Positions 1 through 8,769 of a DNA stretch of 40,784 bases are shown here, in pieces (position 1 is the stretch's first letter; each line of letters starts with the position of its first letter). This DNA is from Lachnospiraceae bacterium (GTDB lineage: Bacteria; Bacillota; Clostridia; Lachnospirales; Lachnospiraceae), in assembly GCA_004557975.1 (NCBI GenBank), contig SFEV01000023.1:1-40784 (forward strand), written 5' to 3'. The translations under genes were made by a program, and so were the position numbers. The notes beneath the pieces were generated by a model. It worked only from the letters and a program-made list of their open reading frames with translations. It had not been told where the DNA came from and did not search any database.

Positions 1-3000
1 CTGCCTTCCTTTGCGGTATAATTCTTTTCATCAAGGGTTTTACCGTCAAGCTCAACACGTATAAAATCGCTGAACGCTGCATTGGATGTGAAAGACAATG
101 CTTTCTTTTCACCTTCTGCTACACTCTGTCCTTTACCCTTAATAATTTCAGGCGGAAGCTTTGCGGTCACTGTGTCTTCCAGCTCAATCTTATTCTTACC
201 GTCCGGATCTGAGAAGAGGTCACCACAAGCCTTACACTGCCAGTACTCTATGTTTCCGGTTTCGGTAACAGTTGCTGCCTTTGCAGGCACGTGTTCAAGG
301 TCGTGCCCCAGAGCGGAAAGCTCCTGATATGTGGTGTAATTGCAGCCCTCTCGCTTACAGGTATCATAGGCATTCCAGCCGATTTCGGTGCAGGCAGGCT
401 CTTTCGCATCGTGATGTTCAAGGTCATGATCCAGTGCGGGGATCGCCTGATACGTGGTGTAGCCGCAGCCCTCTCGCTTACAGGTATCATAGGCATTCCA
501 GCCGATTTCGGTGCAGGTAGGCTCTTTCCCATCGTGATGCTCAAAGTCATGGTTCGTGCTGTCGATCTCGCCGTATTCTTTGCCGCAGTATTCACAGATA
601 GCCTTGCTTGTGCATGTGGCTTCTCCGCCGCTATGCTGGGAAAGCGTTGCACCGCAGACGTCGCAAATATGATCTTTCGGATCGGTGTCGGTATGTTCGC
701 CCTGGAGGGCAACAGTCTTGCTTACATAAAATTCAAATCCGTCGTCTGTCGTTGCGCCGGCGTACACCTCGAAGCTGTTTTTGTCCGGATCATACCATTC
801 CACAGACACTACACCGTACAGTTTGTTGTTTTCGATAACCGGCGCAAGGTCCATGTCGCCTTTGGTTCCAAAATCATAACCGTAGGCACCAATGGCTGTA
901 CCCTCCGGCAAAGTAAAGCTGAATTTGTACTCCTGTGTTACACATACCTTATCCGCGCCGTTTATGGTAATGACAGGGATATCCTTTTTCGCAGTTTCAT
1001 CACCGCAGACCTGGCACTTTTTCCAGTACTTTCCGTTTTCGCTCTGCCATTCATAGGTGTGTCCGTCGTTTACTGTCACGGTCATTTCCGCTTTATTGCC
1101 TGCCTTGTCAGTGGCAACGACCGTCCGTGTCCCCTCTGTCGGGTCAAGTGTATACTGGTTGCTTCCATTGAGTACCACTTCCTCACCGTTTACGGTTACT
1201 TTATCCAGATAGGTTTCTGTAACGGTAAACGTCTGTGAAGAGCAATAGGTCCTGCCATCTTCGATACCGGAAATGACAGGAGCTGCAGCATCCAGCACAA
1301 TTCCGTCTGAATTGATATACACCTTATTGCCGCTTGTGTCAGTAAGCTTCGCATATACCACACACTTACGGTCGGGGGTAATGATGAATTCACCATTGTA
1401 TGGGATAAAGTCACCATTCTTATCGAACATACTAATAATCTCTGGAGGAAGTGCGTGGTCGCTTAACAGGTATCCTATGGTAACCGCTTCACCGCTGTTG
1501 TCGCTTGCAGTGATTGTTACCGTTTGTGTATCCTTGAAGAACAGGCCAAAGGTAATGTTATCCGAAATCGTCTCCCACTTATTTGTGCCGATACTGATTT
1601 CGCCTGTCGGTCCAGTAATATCTTTCCACTGTGCTGTCAGCTCGATGCTCCCAACCGTATCGGAGGAAGCAAGTGTGCCGTAAGTGGTATCTGCCTTAAC
1701 AGTTGTATCCCCACATTTCCAGCCGGTAAATTCCCATCCATCCTTTACCGGATCAGTGATACCGTCAAGCACCTTATCTGTCCATTTTACATTTGTTTTA
1801 CTGCTCATGTTATTGCCGCCGTCAGTATCAAAGGTAATCGTGTAATCCTTTTCCTCCCACTTGGCATAGAGGGTCAGTTGGCTATTATCCGGGAAATATT
1901 GTAAATCGATTGAACCGGGTAATTCGTACTTCTGTGCAGGATCTGTGTCATCAGGCCGTAAAGGTCCATACCACCCCAGAAATGTACAGCCTTTTTTGCC
2001 TGGATCAGTAACACCCAAAAAATGACTAGTTACTTCGCTTCTTTTACTATATTCTGTGGCATAAGTTGTATTATCATCCTTCTTATAGATGATAGCATAA
2101 GTGTCATCACCCCATATTCCAAAGCTATGTTCGCCATAAAAAGTACCACCATTAAGTGTATACTTTACCGAGCAGAACCCCAGAAAAGTCCCTCCATCCA
2201 CGATGTCACAAGCAACATCATCATGGAAAATCCCACCAGATATACTACCCGTTCCAGTAACTTTGTTTTTGAAGGTGCCCTGCTTAATTTCTGAACCGCT
2301 CTCAAGACTTACCTCACCGGCATACGTGCCTCCGTCGAGACAACTCGCAATGCTGATGAGTCTGTTGGAAAAATAGTATCGCCCAACTACCACATTTGCA
2401 TCCAACTCCCCATCCACTGTGAAGTCGCATCCTTTGAGTTGTATAGTGCCAGTCAAGGTATGACCGTCCATCTTTAATGTCAGCGACAAATCCCCCTCAT
2501 CAGATCTGCTTATCTCCAGTGTTTCGCCCAGAGCAATATCAGCACCCAGGGTAATCGTATCCCCGGAAGCGGCATTAGCGACGGCATTTCTCAGGTCCTT
2601 TTCTGTAGTAACCGGACCATCACCCAGAGCAGCCACCTGTCCGTTAAACCACTCCAGAAGAGCGTCCAGCTTTTCCGTATTGACCTGATCCAGTTCTTCC
2701 TCGCTCAGTTCATCCAGTGCGTCACAGGCATCCTGGACGGCTGCATAAGCTGCGTCCACGGTTTCAGCGTCTGCATTTTCCAGCTTCTTCACCGTGGGCA
2801 GGGCGTCGATCATGGCCTGCACTTTTTCTGCGGCAGTCAGCTGTGGATCTCCCGCTGCAGGTGCTCCCAGCCGGATTTCTTCTGCTATCTGTACTTCCAC
2901 TGCAGGTACTGTATACTTACAGCAGTTTTCTGCAGTCGCACCCTCCACGCCGCAGACCGGACAGCTTTCATTCATGTTTTCCGCCGTACAGGAGCCTTCG

Positions 3001-3511
3001 CAGTTACACACCGGTACTTCTGATTCAGTTGTTTCCGAATCGGCTTCTTCTGACTCGGTTGTTTCCGAATCGGCTTCTGCTGATTCAGCTGCTTCCGAAT
3101 CGGCTTCTGCTGATTCAGCTGTTTCCGAATCGGCTTCTGCTGATTCAGTTGTTTCTGAATCGGCTTCTGCTGATTCAGCTGCTTCCGATTCAGTTTCTGC
3201 TGACTCGGTTGTTTCCGGATCAGCTTCTGCTGACTCAGTTGTTTCCGTCCGGGCTGTTTCCGGCTCGGTCTCTTCTGTTCTGGTCACCTCTGTCTGTGTT
3301 TCCGTTGCAGGCACTGTATACTTGCCGCAGCTTTCCACTTTTCCCCCCCTGCGCCGCAAACAGCGCACTCTGTGTTCATGGTTTCTGACGTACAGGCTTC
3401 TTCGCAGGTACACACAGGTGTTTCTGCATTTTCGTCAGCAAACGCTGCTGCCGGCAGTAAGGACAGGACCATGCACAGCGTCATTGCCAGGCTCAATAGC
3501 CTTTTTCTCAT
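1..3511 (-). CDS. Large secreted repeat-containing surface protein, 5' part, frameshifted at a G tract, runs off left edge
   Basis: The start at 3511 has a GGAGG ribosome site seven bases upstream and encodes a clear signal peptide (MRKRLLSLAM... ending AAAFADE). After about 56 codons the frame breaks in a run of seven G: as read, the product ends at 3284 after 75 residues. Adding one G restores an open frame that continues without a stop to base 1, about 1170 residues. The corrected protein has, in order, a Cys-rich motif (CAVCGAGG...KYTVPA), a repeated Ser/Glu/Thr/Ala stretch, a second copy of the Cys motif, a helical segment, a GGTF-rich beta-helix-like stretch, two InlB/Listeria-Bacteroides-type repeats (FLGWYG, FTGWKCG, each ending in YAKW or TAQW), an Ig-like segment with ATDKAGN, and CxxC motifs in 41-residue repeats. 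It is probably a wall-associated or secreted adhesin. The C-terminus and any anchor lie outside the window. Whether the frameshift is real is unknown. Confidence 0.75.
294..539 (-). repeat. Two tandem 123-bp units inside the surface protein gene
   Basis: Units at 294-416 and 417-539 are near identical and in frame, each coding for 41 residues with the core TEIGWNAYDTCKREGC. Each holds a C..CxxxxC arrangement, possibly a small metal- or disulfide-stabilised module. A related, more divergent unit lies next to them around 540-620. Confidence 0.85.
3010..3255 (-). repeat. In-frame 30-bp repeats coding a Ser/Glu/Thr/Ala stalk
   Basis: About eight 30-bp units code for variants of the ten-residue unit ESAEADSETT in the surface protein. 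The sequence is acidic, lacks hydrophobic residues and looks like an extended spacer. Copy number is likely to vary between strains. Confidence 0.85.
3343..3349 (-). repeat. Homopolymer tract of seven G (coding strand) at the frameshift
   Basis: Seven C on the given strand read as seven G in the surface protein gene. Eight G would give the sequence CGAGGGKVESCGKYTVPA, which matches the second Cys motif further downstream (CGVEGATAENCCKYTVPA). This shows that the downstream frame is the authentic one. The tract lies just after the signal peptide, a typical place for slipped-strand switching. Confidence 0.8.
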
Positions 3512-3553
3512 AATCATTCCTCCTTTCGCTGGGAGATATAAAAAATTACTTAC

Positions 3554-3582
3554 CGTATAAGGGTTTCTGTATACAATGTCAA
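3554..3582 (-). promoter_or_regulatory. Sigma-A-type promoter of the surface protein gene
   Basis: On the minus strand TTGACA (3577-3582) is followed after 17 bases by TATACG (3554-3559). The start codon is about 43 bases downstream of the -10 element. The -35 element overlaps the last codons of the acetyltransferase gene, so the surface gene has its own promoter. Confidence 0.6.
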
Positions 3583-4205
3583 ATAAGTCTCTGTACCTCT
3601 GTCCAGGTTTCTTCATCAAATTCGCGGTCACGGAAATAATATTTTTTATCTTCATCTGTGATCTTGCGGATTACTTTGCACGGATTTCCCGCTGCAATCA
3701 CCCAGTCCGGAATATCCTTTGTTACAACACTTCCGGCGCCGATAACCGTATTGCTTCCGATATGTACTCCCGGACAGATTACTGTATTTCCTCCAATCCA
3801 GACATTATCGCCAATCGTCACTTCAATTCCGTATTCGTATGCCGTATTGCGGACAAGCGGATGCACAGGATGGCCAGCTGTATAAATTGCCACATTCGGA
3901 GCCATCTGGCAGTTATCTCCGATCACTACTTTAGCCACATCAAGTATCGTACAGTTATAATTTGCAAAAAAGTTTTTCCCTACTTCAATGTGTGTACCGT
4001 AATCACAGTAAAACGGCGGATTGATAAATGCTCCTTCTGATTTTCCCAAAAGTTCCTCCACGATCTGTCCGATTCTCCGGAAATCAGACCTGTCCACAGA
4101 ATTCAGTTCCTGTGTCAGTCTCCTGGCCCTCTTCTGCTCTTCCATAATCTCATCATCTGAAATATAGGGTAATTCCCTGTCTCTTCGTTCTTTGTTTGTC
4201 ATCAT
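3579..4205 (-). CDS. Maltose/galactoside O-acetyltransferase family protein
   Basis: About 208 residues, the usual length of LacA/Maa-type sugar O-acetyltransferases, which move acetyl from acetyl-CoA to a sugar hydroxyl in the cytoplasm. The N-terminal helical cap (ELPYISDDEIMEEQKRA...) is followed by the left-handed beta-helix hexapeptide repeats (VAKVVIGDNCQMAPNV, VTIGDNVWIGGNTVI, VHIGSNTVIGAGSVV). The family motif TAGHPVHP contains the catalytic His, and AAGNPCKVIRKI closes the helix. I chose the ATG at 4205, which follows AAAGGA by about nine bases; a second ATG lies directly after it. An upstream start at 4241 would only add a tail unlike the family. The natural substrate cannot be told from sequence. 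It follows the nucleotidyltransferase gene at about 140 bases, so both may act in sugar or surface polysaccharide metabolism, but this is inference. Confidence 0.85.
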   Translation of the reverse strand: MMTNKERRDRELPYISDDEIMEEQKRARRLTQELNSVDRSDFRRIGQIVEELLGKSEGAFINPPFYCDYGTHIEVGKNFFANYNCTILDVAKVVIGDNCQMAPNVAIYTAGHPVHPLVRNTAYEYGIEVTIGDNVWIGGNTVICPGVHIGSNTVIGAGSVVTKDIPDWVIAAGNPCKVIRKITDEDKKYYFRDREFDEETWTEVQRLI

Positions 4206-4345
4206 TATCCATTTTCCTTTCTGATACTTTTTTCTGTACAAAAACAGGGATTATATGACATTCTGCCAGATAATCCCCGATCTTATTCACACTGCGAATA
4301 CTGCTGCCGCAAGTACAGCCGATCCTGCATCCGATATCTCTTCCG

Positions 4346-5269
4346 TCAGAACAGCGATGCCGGATAAACGCCCTGATCAACAAGATTCTGGATCGCTTCT
4401 CTGACATACGGCACATCTTCACGGAATGTCACGCCAAACCAGCGATCTGTGGAAGGAAGTACTGTAAGGTCCACACGTTTTTCTTTAATTAATCCATCAA
4501 CAATCGTCGGCAGAAGATATTCTGCCGTCAGCTCATTGCCATCCAGACTGTCAAGAAAGGCTTCGAAACCGCGCCCCAGCTCTTCAATAAAATCCGGTGT
4601 AAAGCCCCAGAAGTTCATGGAAACAAGACTCTCTGTGTCCAGCTCTGTCAGGCTGCCGTCCGCATGTTCCACAGCCGCTCCGGCAGGAGTCTTAATGATT
4701 CCGCGCGTCTCACAGATCTCGGCCAGCTCACCGCGTTCATTCAGCCGACAGATCCCCCGCGTCACACCTCCATGCTCAGAAAGCGTGTTTTTCAGAACAA
4801 ATCCGGCCATACAGAACTGATACGTGTCCGCCTTGCTTTCCTGTGTGCGGACCAGATAATCATGAACTTTCCGAAATGCATCCTTTCCATAATAATCATC
4901 GGCATTGATCACCGCAAATGGTTCATGTACTACTTCCCGGCAGGCGAGAATCGCCTGACCTGTTCCCCATGGTTTTACACGTCCATCCGGAACCTTACGG
5001 CCGCAGGGAAGATCCTCCATCTCCTGAAACGCATATGCGACAGGAATGATCTTTTCGATACGATTGCCTATGATCTCCCTGAAATCATCCTCCATACTTT
5101 TTCTGATTACAAATACGACCTTGTCAAATCCAGCCTCGATAGCATCGTGGATGGAATAATCCATAATAATTTCCCCGCCCGGCCCAAAGGATGTAAGCTG
5201 TTTTACTCCTCCTCCGCCGAATCTGCTGCCAACCCCTGCTGCCATTATGACTAGCGTTGCACTTTTCAT
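4346..5269 (-). CDS. Sugar nucleotidyltransferase family protein
   Basis: The 307-residue product starts MKSATLVIMAAGVGSRFGG, the nucleotide-binding signature (LxAAGxGSRF...K) of sugar-phosphate nucleotidyltransferases. These make NDP-sugars from NTP and sugar 1-phosphate. INADDYYGKDAF fits the metal-binding region of the fold. KPWGTGQAIL resembles the substrate loop of uridylyl- and thymidylyltransferases. I chose ATG 5269 because AGGAGA lies just upstream; the longer GTG-started reading frame (5368) adds 33 residues without family similarity. The protein does not carry the full signature of GalU or RfbA, so the sugar is unknown. It lies upstream of an O-acetyltransferase gene in the same direction. 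Confidence 0.8.
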   Translation of the reverse strand: MKSATLVIMAAGVGSRFGGGGVKQLTSFGPGGEIIMDYSIHDAIEAGFDKVVFVIRKSMEDDFREIIGNRIEKIIPVAYAFQEMEDLPCGRKVPDGRVKPWGTGQAILACREVVHEPFAVINADDYYGKDAFRKVHDYLVRTQESKADTYQFCMAGFVLKNTLSEHGGVTRGICRLNERGELAEICETRGIIKTPAGAAVEHADGSLTELDTESLVSMNFWGFTPDFIEELGRGFEAFLDSLDGNELTAEYLLPTIVDGLIKEKRVDLTVLPSTDRWFGVTFREDVPYVREAIQNLVDQGVYPASLF

Positions 5270-5423
5270 CTCTTCTCCTGTATTTTCAAACATTGTCACT
5301 CTGTCCTGATCCGCAGCCGGATGAATCTCCATCTCCGGTGTCTGTAACTTGCTTTGCCCGGCAATCACAGGCGTTTCAGGCAGAAAGTATCATGCATCTC
5401 ATAAGACATGCTTCTTCAGCTTA

Positions 5424-6539
5424 TCACATCCGGGCAAAAATGTCTACTGCATATGATGCGAGTCCGTGATCTTCTTCTCCGGTTCCTCCGCTCACCCCGA
5501 TCGCACCACAGAGAACGCCTCCGCGAATAAGCGGAATCCCGCCTCCGATAATTGTGATTCTCCCTCCATCCATTCCGTCCACACCGTAAAAAGTTCCTCC
5601 CGGTGCTGCCAGCTTCGCCAGCTCCATGGTCGGCATTCTGACAGCTGCTGCCGTATACGCTTTTTTCAGTGCAACATCAAAGCTCACCAGAAACGCGCCG
5701 TCCATCACATGAACTGCCACCGGATTCCCGTGACTGTTGCATACACTGATTACAGCCTTCAGTCCGCGTCTCAGCGCCTCTGCCTCTGTAGCTTCGATCA
5801 GCTTCTTTGCCTGTTCCAGCGTCACCTCCGCTGCTTTGCCCAGTTCACCAAGCACCTGCTGCACAATCTGCTGCTGTGTCATTTCTTTATTCTCCGCCAT
5901 CTGAGCCTCCCCATATAATTTTCTCTCATCCTCTGCAATCTGTGTGTTCTGATGCACCATACACAAAGTATCTGCCGCCTGCTCCTCTGCTGTATGTCTG
6001 CGCACTGCCAGCGCCGCCTGGTACCTCGCCGCACTTTCAAAATAATCGGAAAGGCGGTTCATATACTGTCTCGCCTCCGCCCGCACCCCGTATCTGCGGT
6101 CCACCGCCACAAGCGCTCTCTCAGTCCGACGCACAATGGAAGCTGCCATCCTGAAGATGGCCGTCTCCCGTGTCCCCGGAATCTCCGGATTTCTCACAGT
6201 CTCCGGATATTCTGAACTTCCGGCATCCCACATCGCCTCCGACTGGGTATCAAGCCATCGGATCTCCTGCTCCAGAAACTGAAGCTCCTCCGGCTCCGGC
6301 ATCAGTTTTCTGCTGAATTTTGTACAGACACTCTCCGACACCTGATCAAGAGCCCGGAGAATGCGCTCCAGCACACCATTCAGGTGGCTGCAGACGGCAT
6401 CTGCTCTCATGATTTCCAGAAAGCAGCCAAGCTCCTCCAGCTCACCGAGCAGCATAATCCTCTCATCTGCCTTCGAAACCATTCCGCTTCCGGGAAGCGT
6501 CGTCATTCCTTTGTCTCCGGCCCTTCTCCCACTGTTCAT
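5424..6539 (-). CDS. PduO-like protein: corrinoid adenosyltransferase domain plus HbpS/GlcG-like domain
   Basis: Residues 1 to about 190 resemble PduO-type ATP:cob(I)alamin adenosyltransferases: AGDKGMTTL near the start, VSKADERI followed by GELEELGCF (family VSKxDxRxxxxGxLDEL), and IVRRTERALVAV with YMNRLSDYFESAARY. Residues about 215-371 are an HbpS/GlcG/PduO-C domain with AVHVMDGAFLVSFDVALKKAYTA split over its core and a Gly-rich end (GGGIPLIRGG, GAIGVSGG). This two-domain order is that of full-length PduO of propanediol use. The N-terminal TKTGD motif is changed to RRAGD, so adenosyltransferase activity is not certain. No other pdu, eut or cobalamin gene is in the window. A 14-codon reading frame (6580-6536) ends in an ATGA overlap with this start, and the gene lacks a strong ribosome site of its own; translation may be coupled. 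Confidence 0.75.
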   Translation of the reverse strand: MNSGRRAGDKGMTTLPGSGMVSKADERIMLLGELEELGCFLEIMRADAVCSHLNGVLERILRALDQVSESVCTKFSRKLMPEPEELQFLEQEIRWLDTQSEAMWDAGSSEYPETVRNPEIPGTRETAIFRMAASIVRRTERALVAVDRRYGVRAEARQYMNRLSDYFESAARYQAALAVRRHTAEEQAADTLCMVHQNTQIAEDERKLYGEAQMAENKEMTQQQIVQQVLGELGKAAEVTLEQAKKLIEATEAEALRRGLKAVISVCNSHGNPVAVHVMDGAFLVSFDVALKKAYTAAAVRMPTMELAKLAAPGGTFYGVDGMDGGRITIIGGGIPLIRGGVLCGAIGVSGGTGEEDHGLASYAVDIFARM

Positions 6540-6698
6540 CCCAATACCCCGATTCGTCCCAAAAATATCTGCAACAACATCCCGCAGCTGTCCCTTTGAT
6601 CTATACAGTCATTATACAGAAGAGCCATAGAAAAGTCAATGTTTTATGTCCGGTTCTTTTGTTTTATGTTGTTTTTGAGTTACAGTTCAGCCGTGCAG

Positions 6699-6834
6699 TA
6701 AAATGAAAAACCAGACCGTGCAGGTTTACCTGCAAAGGGCTGGATTTTCATTTTCTGTGATGTGCAAAACGCACATCAGCCACAGACAGGAGCTGCGTAG
6801 CAGCGCATAGCCTGTGCAAGCAGGCGGTCTGTGG
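6699..6834. repeat. Cluster of inverted repeats (possible terminator plus structured or REP-like element)
   Basis: The gene-free stretch 6540-6880 holds three neighbouring stems. (1) AAAATGAAAAACCAG (6699-6713) pairs with 6740-6754 with one mismatch and encloses GCAGG-TTTA-CCTGC. (2) TGATGTGC-AAAAC-GCACATCA lies at about 6758-6778. (3) CCACAGAC (6780-6787) pairs with GTCTGTGG (6827-6834) and encloses two small hairpins (GCTGC-GTA-GCAGC and GCCTG-TGCAAG-CAGGC), giving a cloverleaf shape. It lies between the 3' end of the dipeptidase gene and the start of the pduO-like gene, and stem 1 could end dipeptidase transcription. I see no gene in the stretch. Confidence 0.6.
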
Positions 6835-6880
6835 CCTGCATGGCGTGGCACGTGAACAGTACCGTTTTCAGGCTGCCGCA

Positions 6881-7861
6881 CTATTCTTCTAATATATCGC
6901 GATAGAGACGCAGCACATTTTCATACAGGATTCTGTCGATGCCATCATCTGAAATCCCCGCTTTGTGAAATGCCCACGCAAGATCTTCCATATGAGAAGC
7001 ATCTTCCGGTCTTCCCTCCGCAGAAAAACCGTCGAAGTCTGATCCGAGACCGACACAGCCGCTGCCGCCCCACTGTATCATATGCAGAGCGTGGGATGCA
7101 ATCTGCGCCAGACAGTTTTCCTTCTGAGGATGCTCGTCCAGAAATTCCGGACAGAAATTGATGCCGGCAACGCCTCCCCGCTCTCCGAGCTGACGCAGCA
7201 TATCATCTGTCAGGTTTCTTTTATGAGGGCAAAGAGCGCGCGCATTGGAATGACTCGCCACAAATGGCTTCGTCGTGTGGTCCAGCACATCATAAAATCC
7301 GTCATCTGAAAGGTGGGATACATCGATGATCATTCCCAGCCGTTCCATTTCTTCCAGAAACCGGAATCCTGTTTCTTTAAGGCCGTGGGTGCGCTTTTCT
7401 GTCCGGCTCCAGCACTGAGGTGACTCGGCACCGGGATAACCCAGCTCGTTTTCATAGTTCCATGTGAGCGTCATCATGCGCGCACCACGGCGGTAAAATT
7501 CGTTCAGCTTTTCCGGTTCTCCGCAGCACATACCGCCCTCTTCCAGCGTCAGAAGTGCAGAAAGTATTCCGTTTTTTCTGTTTTCCTCCATTTCTCTGAC
7601 CGTCCGCACCTGCCGGATTCTGTCTTTGTTTTTTTCTGTCTCCTCCTGAAAAATATCCACAAGCTCCATGGCATTTTCATATGGATCCGGTCTCTCCTTC
7701 AGGTCAATGAAAACTGCCAGATTCTGAACTGAGCAGCCTCCTCTGATGAGTTTTTCCACGCTGCAGTGAAGCTTTTTTCCATCCTGCAGACCGCAGGAAT
7801 TCCCCTGCTTCCGCTCTTCCCGAATCTCATACAGTGTATCGCAGTGCATATCTATGTACAT
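6881..7861 (-). CDS. Membrane-dipeptidase family (M19) metallopeptidase
   Basis: The 326-residue product is a renal-dipeptidase-like (peptidase M19) enzyme, which splits dipeptides, often with a D-residue at the C-terminus, using two zinc ions. Metal-site motifs are seen in order: MYIDMHCDTLYE (HxD), the bridging Glu in LLTLEEGGM, DVSHLSDDGF and ASHSNARAL (His ligands), and LGSDFDGF (Asp). No signal peptide is present, so it should act in the cytoplasm. I chose ATG 7861, seven bases after AAGGAG; an upstream GTG at 7879 overlaps that ribosome site and is unlikely. A role in peptide nutrition or wall-peptide recycling is possible but not shown by its neighbours. Confidence 0.9.
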   Translation of the reverse strand: MYIDMHCDTLYEIREERKQGNSCGLQDGKKLHCSVEKLIRGGCSVQNLAVFIDLKERPDPYENAMELVDIFQEETEKNKDRIRQVRTVREMEENRKNGILSALLTLEEGGMCCGEPEKLNEFYRRGARMMTLTWNYENELGYPGAESPQCWSRTEKRTHGLKETGFRFLEEMERLGMIIDVSHLSDDGFYDVLDHTTKPFVASHSNARALCPHKRNLTDDMLRQLGERGGVAGINFCPEFLDEHPQKENCLAQIASHALHMIQWGGSGCVGLGSDFDGFSAEGRPEDASHMEDLAWAFHKAGISDDGIDRILYENVLRLYRDILEE

Positions 7862-8081
7862 TTCTTTTCTCCTTTTCACCAGGTCACGTGCCGCGCATAC
7901 GTATCAGCGACAGCCTGCCTTTTATTTCGGGCAACACCAGTGCACAGAACACATAGCTCCCGCTTTATTATAGACGTTTCCGGAGCTGCTGTACACCTTA
8001 TTTTTTACCGAATCAGGCAGCAAAGCCGCTGCACCCGGACGCATCTTCTGATATGATACGTTCAGGCACAACGGCTTTCCT

Positions 8082-8759
8082 TTATTTTTCCATGATTTCT
8101 GTCTCCCGGGCGGCAGCAGACTTCGGAGTGATTATGATGTTCTCGCCGGAAATATCCGTTTTCCGCTTTACAATGTCCTCGATCTGAGCGCGCTGCGCGT
8201 CACTGAGCTCGACTTCATTCACAACCACATCCACGCTTCCGTCCGTGATGCTGACTACGCAGTCCTCAAACCCTTTTGCATTCAGCAAAAGCTCTGCCGC
8301 AGCCTCCTGTTCCGCCAATTGTGCCATGGAGGTCATAATGGACACGGCATCCTGCTTCTGTGAATCATCAATATTTGCATTATTGATCACCTCAAGCAGC
8401 GACTCTTTGCTTTTGGCGCGAACCTGCTCCCGATTCAGCCTTGCCGCAGCCAGTATGCTGTCCTCAGCACCGGTGCTGGCAAGCACAGCCTCACCCACAG
8501 CAGCACTGCCCGACGCACCTTCCCCTGTTGAAACCTCCTCTGCCCCATCCCCGTCCAGACTGACGATATCCTCATACGTACCTGCATATGTAGCTTCTGC
8601 CGTACTCTCTCCATCCAACAGCACCACGCTGTCATCCGAGCTGGCCGTGTCTGCTTTTTCTTCGAGAATCCTTCCTGAGTAATTCAGATAACCTGCAACC
8701 GCTATCATGATTGCCAGTGTGGTGATGATGATCTGATTTTTTTTGAAAATGCGCTTCAC
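8082..8759 (-). CDS. spoIIIAH: Stage III sporulation protein AH
   Basis: Last gene of the spoIIIA operon, 225 residues. SpoIIIAH sits in the mother-cell membrane and its extracellular domain binds forespore SpoIIQ to form the channel between the two cells. A single N-terminal membrane segment (IIITTLAIMIAVAGYLNYSG) is followed by an acidic low-complexity linker and a C-terminal YscJ/FliF-like ring-building domain (LLLNAKGFEDCVVSITDGSVDV split across strands, ending AQIEDIVKRKTDISGENIIITP). The start is GTG at 8759 after GAGGAGG. The linker is richer in Ala, Gly and Ser than usual. Confidence 0.93.
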   Translation of the reverse strand: MKRIFKKNQIIITTLAIMIAVAGYLNYSGRILEEKADTASSDDSVVLLDGESTAEATYAGTYEDIVSLDGDGAEEVSTGEGASGSAAVGEAVLASTGAEDSILAAARLNREQVRAKSKESLLEVINNANIDDSQKQDAVSIMTSMAQLAEQEAAAELLLNAKGFEDCVVSITDGSVDVVVNEVELSDAQRAQIEDIVKRKTDISGENIIITPKSAAARETEIMEK

Positions 8760-8769
8760 CTTATCCTCC

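Noticed and set aside
291..1238. 315-codon open frame on the plus strand
   Set aside because: It lies opposite the surface protein gene, whose frame has clear domains and repeats; the plus-strand frame has no ribosome site and no recognisable features.
3010..3255. Regular 30-bp repeats resembling a CRISPR array
   Set aside because: The units are contiguous, have no unique spacers and are in frame within a protein gene.
4153..4422. 89-codon minus-strand frame between the acetyltransferase and nucleotidyltransferase genes
   Set aside because: It overlaps the ends of both genes in another frame and has no ribosome site or family features.
5268..5368. Longer N-terminus of the nucleotidyltransferase starting at GTG 5368
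   Set aside because: The extra residues have no similarity to the family, and a good ribosome site precedes the internal ATG at 5269.
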